Source: a bacterium
GTDB taxonomy: Bacteria > Patescibacteriota > Minisyncoccia > Phycocordibacterales > UBA12445
DNA: 54,315 bases
Reading direction: 5' to 3'
Assembly: GCA_030648005.1 (NCBI GenBank)
Contig: JAUSIP010000015.1
Coordinates: 1-54,315, forward strand
Under the pieces are notes generated by a model. That model did no database searches, was not told where the DNA came from, and saw nothing but the letters and a program-made list of their open reading frames with translations. The number at the start of each line of letters is the position of its first letter. The first letter of the stretch is position 1. Shown here in pieces: positions 16,028 to 25,873 of the stretch. The translations under genes were made by a program, and so were the position numbers.

Positions 16028-18250
16028 TTACTTGATCGTCTTCTTCAGGTCAACCCACTGACCGATACCAAAACTATCCAAGAACGACCGAATCAATTCG
16101 TCATTGTCGAAAGAAGTGTTAGGATTCAACCCAAGGAAATTAGTCTCAGCAGAAATGATTCGAGCATTAGCTGACCAAACCTTCAAGAGTCCGACGCCGA
16201 AATCTGTAGTCTTACCCTTAGTGTCTTCGAAATCTGACATCGACATGAGAGTTGGGACCTGCATAGCAACTCGTAGCCCCTTATCGGCTTCCCATTCTTC
16301 AACCGACTCTTCAACGTGAAAGTTGGCGACCCAGCACAATTGGGCCTTCTTCATATGCTTAAGCGCGCGTTGACACCAAGTACTAGAGGTAGAAGTTCGT
16401 CCGGCATAATAATGCCGTCCGCCAATTACAAGCCCTGAGGGCATCGTATAGTAAGTCTTATTCTTGATCCTATGAATCTTATCCTCGATAATCTCGCCAA
16501 GTGAAATGTGAGACAGATTAAATTTCTTGAGAATGTTGACTATCCCCTTATAAAGACTGTCACGGAGAGTCTGCTCCATAGTGTGAAGAGGCTTGTGTCC
16601 ATCAGAACTCATCCAATCGTCATGATTACCCTTCCAGAAGAGGAAGTCTATAAGATTATAGCGAATGAGCGCTTCAATATCGGCATTCGTCATACCGACT
16701 CTATCAGCCTGGTTAACACAAGCGAGCTTCTTCTCAAGCCTCATATTGAGTACCTTGAGCATAATCGTAGCGACCATGACACCAACAGCTTGTTCCTGGA
16801 CGGTATTATTCATGCCACTAACAATCTCACCCTTACACTGCAAGTCATGCTTCAGACCCTGAATAAAGTCGCCAACTCCCAAAAGATGAGTAACCTCGTG
16901 CTCTAAGATCAACTTGGGCATCTCATTGACTATGAAATCGTAAGCGGTATGAATACTGCCAGCATGGAGACAAGCGAAACCAAGAAGGACATCCTTAATC
17001 AAAGGTTCACTTGGCCAGGAATACCTGACCTCCTTCTGCAGGAAATCTTGAGACAGGAAATACTTCTGTGAGTCTTCATCGTGATCCACAATCTTGGGAT
17101 TAAGCTTCAAAAGACTCTTTAGCGCCTTCTCAACCTGGAGTCTAGAAACACCAAGATGCTCCTCAAGCCAGCCGAGGCTGGCCTCACTACCGGAAGTTGT
17201 CTTGATCTCCTCAATAACACGCTTCTGGATCTCCGGCATATCAGCAGGAGGAACAGTAAAACTACTTTCATCGCTAATCATGTCTTTCATGCAAATGGTC
17301 TTAACGGTGCAATTCTCCCTACCCGGCACAAAGGTCACAACACTCACTCCAACCATATTTTCGGAAGTCCGAGGATCTTCAAGTTTGTGGAGTGCCGGAA
17401 CAGTTATGCGCTGGAAGGGCATCTCGCCAAAACCTCTGTTGATACTGGATGCACCGCAACCAATGGCGTAGAAATCGCAAAGTGGTTTAGCCGTACGCTT
17501 CATCTCATCCTCAAGAAGACGATCAGCATTGGTAGAATAGTAACCGCTACGCCAGACGGCCTTGGTAGGCACGACTGCAGCGAAAGTTCTACCGCTTCTC
17601 TTTAGCGGGATCTTAAAAGTCGTATTCTCCTCATACCTACTGGATTCATAACGGATATCGTTCTCCTCACGCCTAAGTGTAATGAGAAGCTTAACAACAT
17701 CCCGGCCAATATCTCCGTCGTAAGCCGGACTAGTCACGATATAGATCTTCATCCGTTCACCGTCAGGCCTGAAGAGAGGAGGAAGATCTTTGTTAATCTG
17801 AAGAGCAAGTTGCCCCGTCATCTCAGACAAAATCTGACCAATAGAGCGTGCCCTAGCCCCCTTTATCTTATCCTTTAGATCATCAATCCCCCACTTCTTA
17901 TTGGCGATAGCCTTAGCCATAGAATTGTAAACCTTACTCTTCTTACTCCGTTTATTCAGATTATCCATCATCTTGCGATATTCATCTTCCATCTCGGCAA
18001 GCTTCAGCTTCAGCTTGTCTTGCATCTTCTTCTCTTCATCGCGAATACGGCCAGCCGAATGCCGGCAAGCGCGCTTACTGACAATACCGCCGACAAGTAC
18101 TAGGAAATCAGCCTTGTGCTCCTCGATAGTCTCCTTCATCTTATGAAGAAGACCTACACGGCTACCATCGGCGCCATAGTCCCACCTAGAAGTGAACCCG
18201 ACAATATCTTCGCTCTTACCGTTACCGTTTCCATTAGTCTTGTTCTCCAC
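16028..18250 (-). CDS. 740-aa metallophosphoesterase-like protein with internal helical/wHTH segment
   Basis: GVGDFIQGL...FLFWKGNHDDW (GD.../GNHD metal-site motifs); internal EASLGWLEEHLGVSRLQVEKALKSLLK; GTG start after AAAGGAGGTT. Confidence 0.6.
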   Translation of the reverse strand: MENKTNGNGNGKSEDIVGFTSRWDYGADGSRVGLLHKMKETIEEHKADFLVLVGGIVSKRACRHSAGRIRDEEKKMQDKLKLKLAEMEDEYRKMMDNLNKRSKKSKVYNSMAKAIANKKWGIDDLKDKIKGARARSIGQILSEMTGQLALQINKDLPPLFRPDGERMKIYIVTSPAYDGDIGRDVVKLLITLRREENDIRYESSRYEENTTFKIPLKRSGRTFAAVVPTKAVWRSGYYSTNADRLLEDEMKRTAKPLCDFYAIGCGASSINRGFGEMPFQRITVPALHKLEDPRTSENMVGVSVVTFVPGRENCTVKTICMKDMISDESSFTVPPADMPEIQKRVIEEIKTTSGSEASLGWLEEHLGVSRLQVEKALKSLLKLNPKIVDHDEDSQKYFLSQDFLQKEVRYSWPSEPLIKDVLLGFACLHAGSIHTAYDFIVNEMPKLILEHEVTHLLGVGDFIQGLKHDLQCKGEIVSGMNNTVQEQAVGVMVATIMLKVLNMRLEKKLACVNQADRVGMTNADIEALIRYNLIDFLFWKGNHDDWMSSDGHKPLHTMEQTLRDSLYKGIVNILKKFNLSHISLGEIIEDKIHRIKNKTYYTMPSGLVIGGRHYYAGRTSTSSTWCQRALKHMKKAQLCWVANFHVEESVEEWEADKGLRVAMQVPTLMSMSDFEDTKGKTTDFGVGLLKVWSANARIISAETNFLGLNPNTSFDNDELIRSFLDSFGIGQWVDLKKTIK

Positions 18251-18424
18251 CTCGAACCTCCTTTGGCCCGCCGTAGCTTTACGCGTAGGGGGCCTTCAGC
18301 TTTAGCTTAGGTTAACGATCTAGATTGGCAAAGTACTACCAATATCTTCCACCATTCTAACCCCCTAAGAAAAAATATCCAAAGTTTTGGACACAAACAA
18401 CACCAGGGTGAACCTAAGTCAATT

Positions 18425-19000
18425 TTACAAAAATCCAAGCTCTTCGAAGACTTTTTTATAAGACTCAACAGCTATCTTAGCCTCACGCTTAGTTAAGACG
18501 AAACCTGGCTCATGCGCGATCCTGTTTCTAGTCTTATGTGCTTGCCAGGCGTCCTGAAGCGACTTAATCCCCCCTTGCGTCTCCGCCAACTTCAAACTCT
18601 CCCCGACGCCTACACCGCCGTAACCGTTCTCACGAAGTAGATTCTCCAATATCTTATCCGCGTCAATCAGTGCCAACTTCCACTGAGCTTCATTCTCGCT
18701 ATCTATATGATCCAAAATATCCTGCCATTCTTCCGCCTCCTCTGACTTAGGATTAGCAGCGACAACAAAGCCGGCTATAAAATCCGCCTCCTCTTTCTTT
18801 CTAAGTTTCTGTAATTTATACAGGGAGTAGAGAAGCCAGATAAAAAATATAAAAGAACCGAGTATTGAGATAATCCCAATGATGATCCAGATCGGCTGAG
18901 TCTCTGTACTTGCGCCGTTAACAATAAAATAGTAGACCGAATTCAACAGCAGGTAGATCTGATAGAACCAAAATTCAAAATTTAGATAGTTAACTAACAT
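18425..19000 (-). CDS. Membrane-anchored protein with HEPN-like cytoplasmic domain
   Basis: Two N-terminal TM helices; C-terminal KTRNRIAHEPGFVLTKREAKIAVESYKKVFEEL with R-x4-H. Confidence 0.6.
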   Translation of the reverse strand: MLVNYLNFEFWFYQIYLLLNSVYYFIVNGASTETQPIWIIIGIISILGSFIFFIWLLYSLYKLQKLRKKEEADFIAGFVVAANPKSEEAEEWQDILDHIDSENEAQWKLALIDADKILENLLRENGYGGVGVGESLKLAETQGGIKSLQDAWQAHKTRNRIAHEPGFVLTKREAKIAVESYKKVFEELGFL

Positions 19001-19002
19001 AA

Positions 19003-20427
19003 TTAAGAAACGTCTTTGCCTATTTTAAATAATATATCTTCACGAAAATGCGGAGCCATTATCTGGAAGCCAAGCGGGAGCGATACTTCATCTCTTTCTA
19101 CGAACCCGGACGGTATCGATATGGCGGGTATGCCGACGACATTAGCAGATACAGTGAAGATGTCTTCCAGGTACATCGCAAGAGGATCTGTCGTCTTCTC
19201 TCCTATCTTGAAAGCAGGCGAAAGAGTTGTGGGAGTGATAACTGCAGATACTCTGTCCGGCCCAGAGAAAACTCTAGCGAAGTCTCCCCTTATCAATTCT
19301 CTCACATCCATCGCTTTCTTGTAATAGGCATCATAATACCCAGCAGAAAGCACATATGCACCAAGCAAGATTCTCCTTCTTACTTCTCGTCCAAAACCAA
19401 TACCCCTAGACTTAGAGTAATCTTCAAAAAGATTAGCCCCGTCGACATGCAGGCCGAAACGCACGCCGTCCATACGCGCCAAGTTGGTAGAAACTTCCGC
19501 CGGCATGATCACATAGTAGACTGGTAGAGAATATTTAATATTAGGCAAATCTATATCGACTATCTCGTAACCCTTGCTCTTCAACTTCTCTACAGTGTCG
19601 TTGAAATTCTTCAAAACATCAGCCGCTATCCCCTCGCCAACGAAGCCCCTTGGTATACCGATCCTCTTTCCGCCAGCTGGCAGATCTATCAAGGCCGGAT
19701 ATTCAACGCTCGTCGAGTCCATGGCATCATATCCCTTGATCGCATTAAAAAGTATCTCCGCATCTTCCACACTTCTGGTCAGAGGCCCTATCTGATCGAG
19801 CGAACTACCCATCGCTATTAGGCCATGCCTTGAGACTGATCCATAAGTGGTTTTCAATCCCACAATCCCGCACAAACTTGCCGGCTGTCTCACCGATCCA
19901 CCAGTGTCCGAACCAAGCGTTGCGACAGCCATGTCAGCCGCTATTGCCGCCGCTGATCCACCCGAAGAACCACCCGACACTCTGCTCTTATCTATGGGAT
20001 TTTTAGCTACTCCATAAGCGGAATTTTCGGTCGAGCTTCCCATCGCGAACTCATCCATGTTCGTTCTACCCAGAAATACAGCCCCGGCTTCCTTTAATTT
20101 TTTAATGACCGTCGAGTCATACGTCGCACGATAATTCTTAAGTATATTTGAGCCAGCCGAAGCGATCTTACCGTCTATTAGAATATTATCCTTCAATGCT
20201 AGTGGTATGCCGTCGAGAACCCCCAACATCTTGCCTTCAGCAATCCTCTTATCAGCCTCCATCGCCTGTGTCTTGCAGTCCTCGAAAACTTCGATATAGA
20301 TATTTAGATCTTTATTTAACTTCTCAATATTCGCCAGATAATATTCAGTCAACTCCAAAGATGTTACTTCTTTATTTACCAAAAGTTCATGTGCTTTCTC
20401 TATTGTTAGTTTTTTTAAATCTGTCAT
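19003..20427 (-). CDS. gatA: Glutamyl-tRNA(Gln) amidotransferase subunit A
   Basis: Amidase signature GGSSGGSAAAIAADMAVATLGSDTGGSVRQPA. Confidence 0.97.
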   Translation of the reverse strand: MTDLKKLTIEKAHELLVNKEVTSLELTEYYLANIEKLNKDLNIYIEVFEDCKTQAMEADKRIAEGKMLGVLDGIPLALKDNILIDGKIASAGSNILKNYRATYDSTVIKKLKEAGAVFLGRTNMDEFAMGSSTENSAYGVAKNPIDKSRVSGGSSGGSAAAIAADMAVATLGSDTGGSVRQPASLCGIVGLKTTYGSVSRHGLIAMGSSLDQIGPLTRSVEDAEILFNAIKGYDAMDSTSVEYPALIDLPAGGKRIGIPRGFVGEGIAADVLKNFNDTVEKLKSKGYEIVDIDLPNIKYSLPVYYVIMPAEVSTNLARMDGVRFGLHVDGANLFEDYSKSRGIGFGREVRRRILLGAYVLSAGYYDAYYKKAMDVRELIRGDFARVFSGPDRVSAVITPTTLSPAFKIGEKTTDPLAMYLEDIFTVSANVVGIPAISIPSGFVERDEVSLPLGFQIMAPHFREDILFKIGKDVS

Positions 20428-20438
20428 CCCTTATACTT

Positions 20439-20750
20439 TTACCTTATACTGTCTACGGCCCCCTTCTCTCCTATAACCTGCTTCACAAGTATATAACCAT
20501 CCTCCGTCCTTGGCGCATCCGCTAAAATCTTAGCAGTATGAATTCCCGGCTCTTCAGCGCCTTCATCTTCTCTGAAAATATTCCTGTGGGTATCTAGCGT
20601 ATCAACCACCGAGGAGGTGTCAGATGAGGACAACTCAGACACGTAACCCAAAATAGCCTCGAGGTCGGCAACCATCGAATCTTTCTCCTCCTCGGAGATC
20701 TCTACTCGTGTTAATTTAGCCAGCTTCTCTACCGTCTCTCTATCTATCAT
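20439..20750 (-). CDS. gatC: Glutamyl-tRNA(Gln) amidotransferase subunit C
   Basis: VEKLAKLTRVEISEEEKDSMVADLEAILGYV, directly upstream of gatA. Confidence 0.93.
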   Translation of the reverse strand: MIDRETVEKLAKLTRVEISEEEKDSMVADLEAILGYVSELSSSDTSSVVDTLDTHRNIFREDEGAEEPGIHTAKILADAPRTEDGYILVKQVIGEKGAVDSIR

Positions 20751-20849
20751 ATGAAAATAATGTTATCACAATTGCCCTGGTTTATAAAGCTTATCCCCCT
20801 TCGCTAAAAAGCTACGGAGGGATTATTTTTGTAAAACAAAAATAAAAAA

Positions 20850-20870
20850 GAGCCCCGTGATTCGGGGCTC
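20850..20870 (-). terminator. Terminator of the 46-aa ORF
   Basis: GAGCCCCGAATCACGGGGCTCTTTTTTATTTTT on the minus strand. Confidence 0.85.
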
Positions 20871-20900
20871 GGTGTCCCGCTTAGCGGGAACTTGTGGTAG

Positions 20901-21041
20901 TTAATATGGTCCCTGGACATACCAGGTGATGTGGCTGTTAATCAGCCGACACTGACCAGTGCGCTGACCGGTGTTGCAGTCGTATTCGTATTCATAATCT
21001 CTGCCCTCTCGCACCCACTTAGTCCATCTGATGACGCTCAT
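20901..21041 (-). CDS. 46-aa small protein (absent from the ORF track)
   Basis: MSVIRWTKWVREGRDYEYEYDCNTGQRTGQCRLINSHITWYVQGPY*, Shine-Dalgarno GAGGAGGTTGGTC upstream and terminator downstream. Confidence 0.75.
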   Translation of the reverse strand: MSVIRWTKWVREGRDYEYEYDCNTGQRTGQCRLINSHITWYVQGPY

Positions 21042-21134
21042 GACCAACCTCCTCAGGTTGTGTTTAATTCACAAGGTTCTCTTACCTTAATATTGTAGCA
21101 TGATTAGTGCCTATTTGTCAATGGCTCATAACAC

Positions 21135-21196
21135 GTCATTGCGAGGCACGAAGCAATCTATGGTTATTTTGAGATTGCTTCGTACCTCGCAATGAC
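21135..21196. repeat. Palindromic CGTCATTGCGAGG...CCTCGCAATGAC repeat, copy 1
   Basis: GTCATTGCGAGG / CCTCGCAATGAC with inner ACGAAGCAATCT/AGATTGCTTCGT. Confidence 0.92.
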
Positions 21197-21206
21197 AACA
21201 TTCAAA

Positions 21207-23198
21207 CTAACCAACCATCTCTTGGAATTCGGCTTCGTCTAGGATCTTAACCCCGAGCTTCTTAGCTTTATCATATTTTGACCCAGCGGATTCACCAGCA
21301 ACGAGATAGGTAGTATTAGCCGATACTGATTCACTTACTTCCCCACCCAAAGCCCTAACTTTCTGCTTCGCCTCCTCGCGCGACATTGTCATCGTGCCAG
21401 TAAAGACGAAACTCTTGCCCAAGAGTAACCCAAATACTGAGTGAGGCTCCACCTCATTCAGTATTTTCACATAATTCAGCAGATCCTCTACTAGTTTCTT
21501 GTTAGACTTATTTTGAAACCATTCATACACGGACTTCGCCACAACATCACCAATACCATTAATCTTCATCAAATCCTCCATAGACGCCTCTGATAACTCT
21601 TTAATATTTTTAAAATTCTTAGCCAAGTCATAGGCCGTCTCCTCCCCTACCTGCGGTATGCCTAGAGAGATTATAAACCGGGGCATAGGAATAGTACGTC
21701 TATCGCTTATAGCCTTGATCAAATTCTCCGCCGACTTCTCGCCGAAGCGTGGCAACTCTTTCAGATCCGAAAGTTTTATTTTAAAAAAGTCCGCCGGTGT
21801 CACAACTAGTCCATTGTCAGCTAGCAAATCTACAACCTTCGGACCAAGATGATTGATATCGAAGGCGGATTTGGAAGTGAAGTAGTACAACCGTCGCCTT
21901 TCTTTAGCCGGACATTTCTTGTTGGTGCATTTATGTGCAGCTTCCCCTTCCACTCTCACAACTTCATGTCCGCATACAGGACATTTATCAGGAAAAATAA
22001 ATCTCTTCTCGTGCCCCGTCCGCATCTCCTTGACTACTGAGATAACTGAAGGTATGACGTCACCAGCCTTCTCTATAATCACCGTATCACCGATCTTTAA
22101 GTCCAATCGGCCTATCTCATCTTCGTTATGAAGCGTCGCACGTGATACTGTCGAGCCAGCTAGAAGTACAGGGTCCAAGTGCGCGACAGGAGTCAACACA
22201 CCTGTCCTACCAACCTGTATACCGATATCCAGCAGTTTAGTCGTCGCCTGTTTGGCACGGAATTTAAAAGCAATAGCGAAGCGCGGAGCTTTGCCTGTGT
22301 AGCCGAGGACATCCTGATCCTTCCTACTATCAACTTTCAACACCACCCCGTCGATCCAATAGTCCTCCTTGTCTGCTTTCTTACCCCAATGCTTCCAGTA
22401 TTCAATGACCTCTTTAATATTCTTGCAGTGCTTAAAATTCTTATTTACTAAAAAGCCAAGATCTCGGATCTTCTCCAACTCTTTGGTCTGCGAATCAGGT
22501 AGCTGGAAGTCCGCGCGAGCTATATCGTAGACGAAAGCCCGGAGTTTTCTGTCTGCCACAACCTTGGAATCAAGCTGGCGAATAGTGCCAGCAGCCACAT
22601 TGCGAGGATTAGCAAAAAGTGGGAGCTGCTCTTTCGTCCTCTCTTTATTTAACTTCTCAAAATCACTCTTACTCATCCAGATCTCGCCTTCAAAAATCGC
22701 ATCGATCGGTTCTTCAAGCTTAAGTGGTATCGACTCTATCGTTCGAACATTCATTGTAACATCCTCCCCAACTGTGCCGTCTCCGCGAGTTGCCGCAGTC
22801 TTGAATAGCCCCTTCTCATATACCAACACTATCTTGAAGCCATCTATTTTTAATTCACACGTATATGCAACATCTTTATCTGTTTTTAAAAATCTCTTAA
22901 CTCTATTATCGAAATTTATAATATCTTCCTCCGTGAAAGCATCGTTGAAAGACCATTGCGGTATGACATGTTTGATTTTCACAAACTTATCGAGTGCTAC
23001 TCCAGCCACACGCTGTGTCGGCGAGTCTGGAGTTATAAGTTCAGGATACTTCTCTTCAAGCTTGGAGAGCTCATATTTAAGCGAATCTAAGGCCTCGTCA
23101 GATATCTCCTGTTTATCTAAGACGTGATACTGATATCGGTGATAATCAATAGTCTCCCGGAGCTTCTCTACCCTCTTCTTGATTTCGTCCATCAACAA
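21207..23198 (-). CDS. ligA: NAD-dependent DNA ligase
   Basis: CELKIDGFKIVL, zinc-finger CPVCGHEV...CTNKKCPAK, HhH and C-terminal BRCT. Confidence 0.98.
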   Translation of the reverse strand: MLMDEIKKRVEKLRETIDYHRYQYHVLDKQEISDEALDSLKYELSKLEEKYPELITPDSPTQRVAGVALDKFVKIKHVIPQWSFNDAFTEEDIINFDNRVKRFLKTDKDVAYTCELKIDGFKIVLVYEKGLFKTAATRGDGTVGEDVTMNVRTIESIPLKLEEPIDAIFEGEIWMSKSDFEKLNKERTKEQLPLFANPRNVAAGTIRQLDSKVVADRKLRAFVYDIARADFQLPDSQTKELEKIRDLGFLVNKNFKHCKNIKEVIEYWKHWGKKADKEDYWIDGVVLKVDSRKDQDVLGYTGKAPRFAIAFKFRAKQATTKLLDIGIQVGRTGVLTPVAHLDPVLLAGSTVSRATLHNEDEIGRLDLKIGDTVIIEKAGDVIPSVISVVKEMRTGHEKRFIFPDKCPVCGHEVVRVEGEAAHKCTNKKCPAKERRRLYYFTSKSAFDINHLGPKVVDLLADNGLVVTPADFFKIKLSDLKELPRFGEKSAENLIKAISDRRTIPMPRFIISLGIPQVGEETAYDLAKNFKNIKELSEASMEDLMKINGIGDVVAKSVYEWFQNKSNKKLVEDLLNYVKILNEVEPHSVFGLLLGKSFVFTGTMTMSREEAKQKVRALGGEVSESVSANTTYLVAGESAGSKYDKAKKLGVKILDEAEFQEMVG

Positions 23199-23201
23199 AT
23201 T

Positions 23202-23783
23202 CTACTCGTTCAAGAGGGTGATTTCAAGTGTTCTTTGTAGAAGATTCGGTGCATTCATATTACACCGATTATAACCATTAGACGTTATCGTAGTGAAGCC
23301 GGATGCGATATTGCTCTTGTCTACTGTCACAAAAACACAGGCTGAGTTATTGGCCAACGCGAAAGTGAAGCAACTCCTGTCACCTCCGTTTATAATACTC
23401 TTATCAGGCGGTTCCGGTTGCGCGCTAGGGTCACAAGCAACCTGGTTCTGTGCTCCAGTTATACCCTGTGGATCTGCCTGAAAGCCGTCCTTAATAATAG
23501 CTCCATTGCAATAAATAGTCTGATTGAGTGTGAGTGGTGTTGCCGGATCAAATCTACCGAAAGTGTCCCAATGCAAGGCGCACTCCAGTCCGCTATCAGC
23601 CGCAAACAAAGCCACCTGTGACTCTCTAGAAAGAGAAGCTAAGCTGATCTGCCGGATCATCAAGCGGGAAATACCGAGACCGGTAGCAAGAAGAATAGAT
23701 GAGATAAGAAGTGAGAAAAGGAGAACGAATGCCCTGTTTTTATTAAATTTATTTTTCATTTTAAATACTGAACAGATTCTCAC
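23202..23783 (-). CDS. Pilus assembly protein, PilX-like
   Basis: N-terminal NRAFVLLFSLLISSILLATGLGISRLMIRQISLAS; end of the pseudopilin cluster. Confidence 0.7.
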   Translation of the reverse strand: MRICSVFKMKNKFNKNRAFVLLFSLLISSILLATGLGISRLMIRQISLASLSRESQVALFAADSGLECALHWDTFGRFDPATPLTLNQTIYCNGAIIKDGFQADPQGITGAQNQVACDPSAQPEPPDKSIINGGDRSCFTFALANNSACVFVTVDKSNIASGFTTITSNGYNRCNMNAPNLLQRTLEITLLNE

Positions 23784-24447
23784 TCACTGTGATCGATCTT
23801 GGATTGCCGGTTCTAGTCCATGACACCTCAACGGACACATTTATCTCATCTATTCCGCTCGGATCAAGAGTAAGCAAACCCCTCTCACTAACAGGTATTT
23901 TAACGGGATCCATAGCCAGATAATCATTCGTCACATTCCTTATTGTTATCTTTCTGGAAAAAATGGAGTCAACCGGCGGATGTTGAGGATTATTCAGAAT
24001 ATTAGCTGAGAAATCTCGCCCATACAGTCGAATGGTACTTCCAGAACCAACATCTACCACCTTCAATTTATTGCAAATCTCTTCCGGTTCTGCGCCACAC
24101 CCCACTATCCCGTAATTTGGTTCATTAAACTTCCAAATATCTATTCTGCAAGGCACACCGTTGTCTCCATTGCCGGTCATGCAAACTCCCTTTATCCCAT
24201 CAAGCCAATCGATATTATTTTTTTTATTTGTATCTATTATATTTTTAATCGCTTCAACTGACTCTTGCGCCAAATAGAAGCCAGTTATCTCATCCTTCAC
24301 ATAATCCGCAAATACAATACCCTTAGAAGCCAGCGAGAGCGGGCCGACAATCGTGATCATCAAGATAGAGATCGCTACGATCGTTTCCAACAATGAGAAG
24401 CCATTATTCTTTTTTATTCTAACATTTTGCATTTTTAATTTGTCCAA
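23761..24447 (-). CDS. Type IV pilus minor prepilin (PilV-like)
   Basis: NNGFSLLETIVAISILMITIVGPLSLAS prepilin motif. Confidence 0.8.
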   Translation of the reverse strand: MDKLKMQNVRIKKNNGFSLLETIVAISILMITIVGPLSLASKGIVFADYVKDEITGFYLAQESVEAIKNIIDTNKKNNIDWLDGIKGVCMTGNGDNGVPCRIDIWKFNEPNYGIVGCGAEPEEICNKLKVVDVGSGSTIRLYGRDFSANILNNPQHPPVDSIFSRKITIRNVTNDYLAMDPVKIPVSERGLLTLDPSGIDEINVSVEVSWTRTGNPRSITVSENLFSI

Positions 24448-25112
24448 TCCATTCCCCTTTTTGATATCGCTGTTTGCAAGCTGAAGTCGGTTCGAAGTTT
24501 ATCTTTCTTAAGATCAACAACTCCGGAAATATTCAGGATTACCATCGCCTGCTTATTCGGATCTTCGGCGCCGATAACCCTGAATTCCATCCTCCGAATA
24601 TTCACTTCCGGAGAGGTTATGACCTCTTCGGAAGCAAGACTCGTGCCTCCGCCGGGATTACTTATTCTCTGCACTATACTTCCTTGGTCAGTTATAGGAT
24701 CTTTCTTGAAAATATAAACCGCCCAAATATGGCTACCGCTTTGAGGATCCTTTTCTTGTGTTCGAAGAGAGATAGCTACGCCGGCAGGGTCGCCGGAACA
24801 ATCTTCACCAACAAGAGCAGCTCCTAAAGCGAGATCAGAAAGTGCACTCTCAGTATAACAATGATATGAATCTCCGGTCCTGATCTTCCTGTTCATATCT
24901 TCTACTGCGAAATTAAGATTGTCTATCACGGTTCGGAGAGACTGCGCCTTGCGACTAGCGTCATTTAGAGAAAGTAGTGCACCAACAGTAACAAGCATCA
25001 CGACGGTAAAGAGCGACGTGGCGACTATTATTTCAATCAATGTAAAACCACGACTAAGAGACCGGGTTAATTCACTACCACCGCCGAATTGTATACCATT
25101 TTCTTTTTGCAT
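24435..25112 (-). CDS. Type IV pilus minor prepilin (PilW/PilJ-like)
   Basis: SRGFTLIEIIVATSLFTVVMLVTVGALLSL. Confidence 0.85.
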   Translation of the reverse strand: MQKENGIQFGGGSELTRSLSRGFTLIEIIVATSLFTVVMLVTVGALLSLNDASRKAQSLRTVIDNLNFAVEDMNRKIRTGDSYHCYTESALSDLALGAALVGEDCSGDPAGVAISLRTQEKDPQSGSHIWAVYIFKKDPITDQGSIVQRISNPGGGTSLASEEVITSPEVNIRRMEFRVIGAEDPNKQAMVILNISGVVDLKKDKLRTDFSLQTAISKRGMDWTN

Positions 25113-25144
25113 TACTTCATAATTAACCCGGTCTCTTAGTCTGC

Positions 25145-25873
25145 CTACTCCACCGATATCTGCCCTGTTTTCCAGACCACTATCGTCTTATGATACTCCC
25201 CACCCGGCGACTCCAGGACTATACCGACATTTGAAATAGGTACATTTATTATTGGGCCAGTGATATCCATTGGAACAAGATGGGCATCAAGATTTGGTCT
25301 AACGAAGACGATATCCAGAGCGTTAAGCTGATTGTTCGAATCACCGGCACAGTTGGCCACTCGATCAGGAACATCTACAAGGGGGATGAAATTAGCGCAT
25401 AGATATTTGATCTTATTCCTACCGGAAACCAGGAACTTCTGCAGACATTCATTATCTTGATCTGGATCTCCGCAAGGCAAGTTCACGTCTAGGGGTACGC
25501 CAGGCCCGGGTTCAGGATCAAGATTAAAACGTCTGATGCTATTCTGTGTATCAAACGAGCTGTCACTAATATTGGCAAATAAAAGATAGGTGTAGGCCGG
25601 CAGGTCAGGAGTTGGAGTCTGGAAATGTATCCCGTATGCTCCGAAGGTCTTGGTTTGACCGGGAATGCCGGTGCTCTTCGACCCGAGAACCGAGGAGCCG
25701 AATATCTGCGCCTGCCTCAAAGAGAGGGCGAGGTCTTGCGCTAGAAGATCAAGAGAGAGCTTGTTGCTGAACTTTGGATAGTTGGCCAGAGTGAAAGATG
25801 TGAGCATAATAAAAATGGATATGGTCACCATTAGTTCGATTAAAGAAAATCCCCTGTTGTTTACTTTATACAT
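25145..25873 (-). CDS. Prepilin (FimT/GspH-like)
   Basis: NRGFSLIELMVTISIFIMLTSFTLANYPKF. Confidence 0.82.
   Translation of the reverse strand: MYKVNNRGFSLIELMVTISIFIMLTSFTLANYPKFSNKLSLDLLAQDLALSLRQAQIFGSSVLGSKSTGIPGQTKTFGAYGIHFQTPTPDLPAYTYLLFANISDSSFDTQNSIRRFNLDPEPGPGVPLDVNLPCGDPDQDNECLQKFLVSGRNKIKYLCANFIPLVDVPDRVANCAGDSNNQLNALDIVFVRPNLDAHLVPMDITGPIINVPISNVGIVLESPGGEYHKTIVVWKTGQISVE

Noticed and set aside
22564-23127. Long antisense ORFs opposite core genes (e.g. 22564-23127 in ligA, 53453-54211 in the P-ATPase, 17156-17605 in the MPE gene)
   Set aside because: They lie opposite well-supported genes and translate to low-complexity Ser/Ile/Leu-rich sequence, typical antisense shadows.
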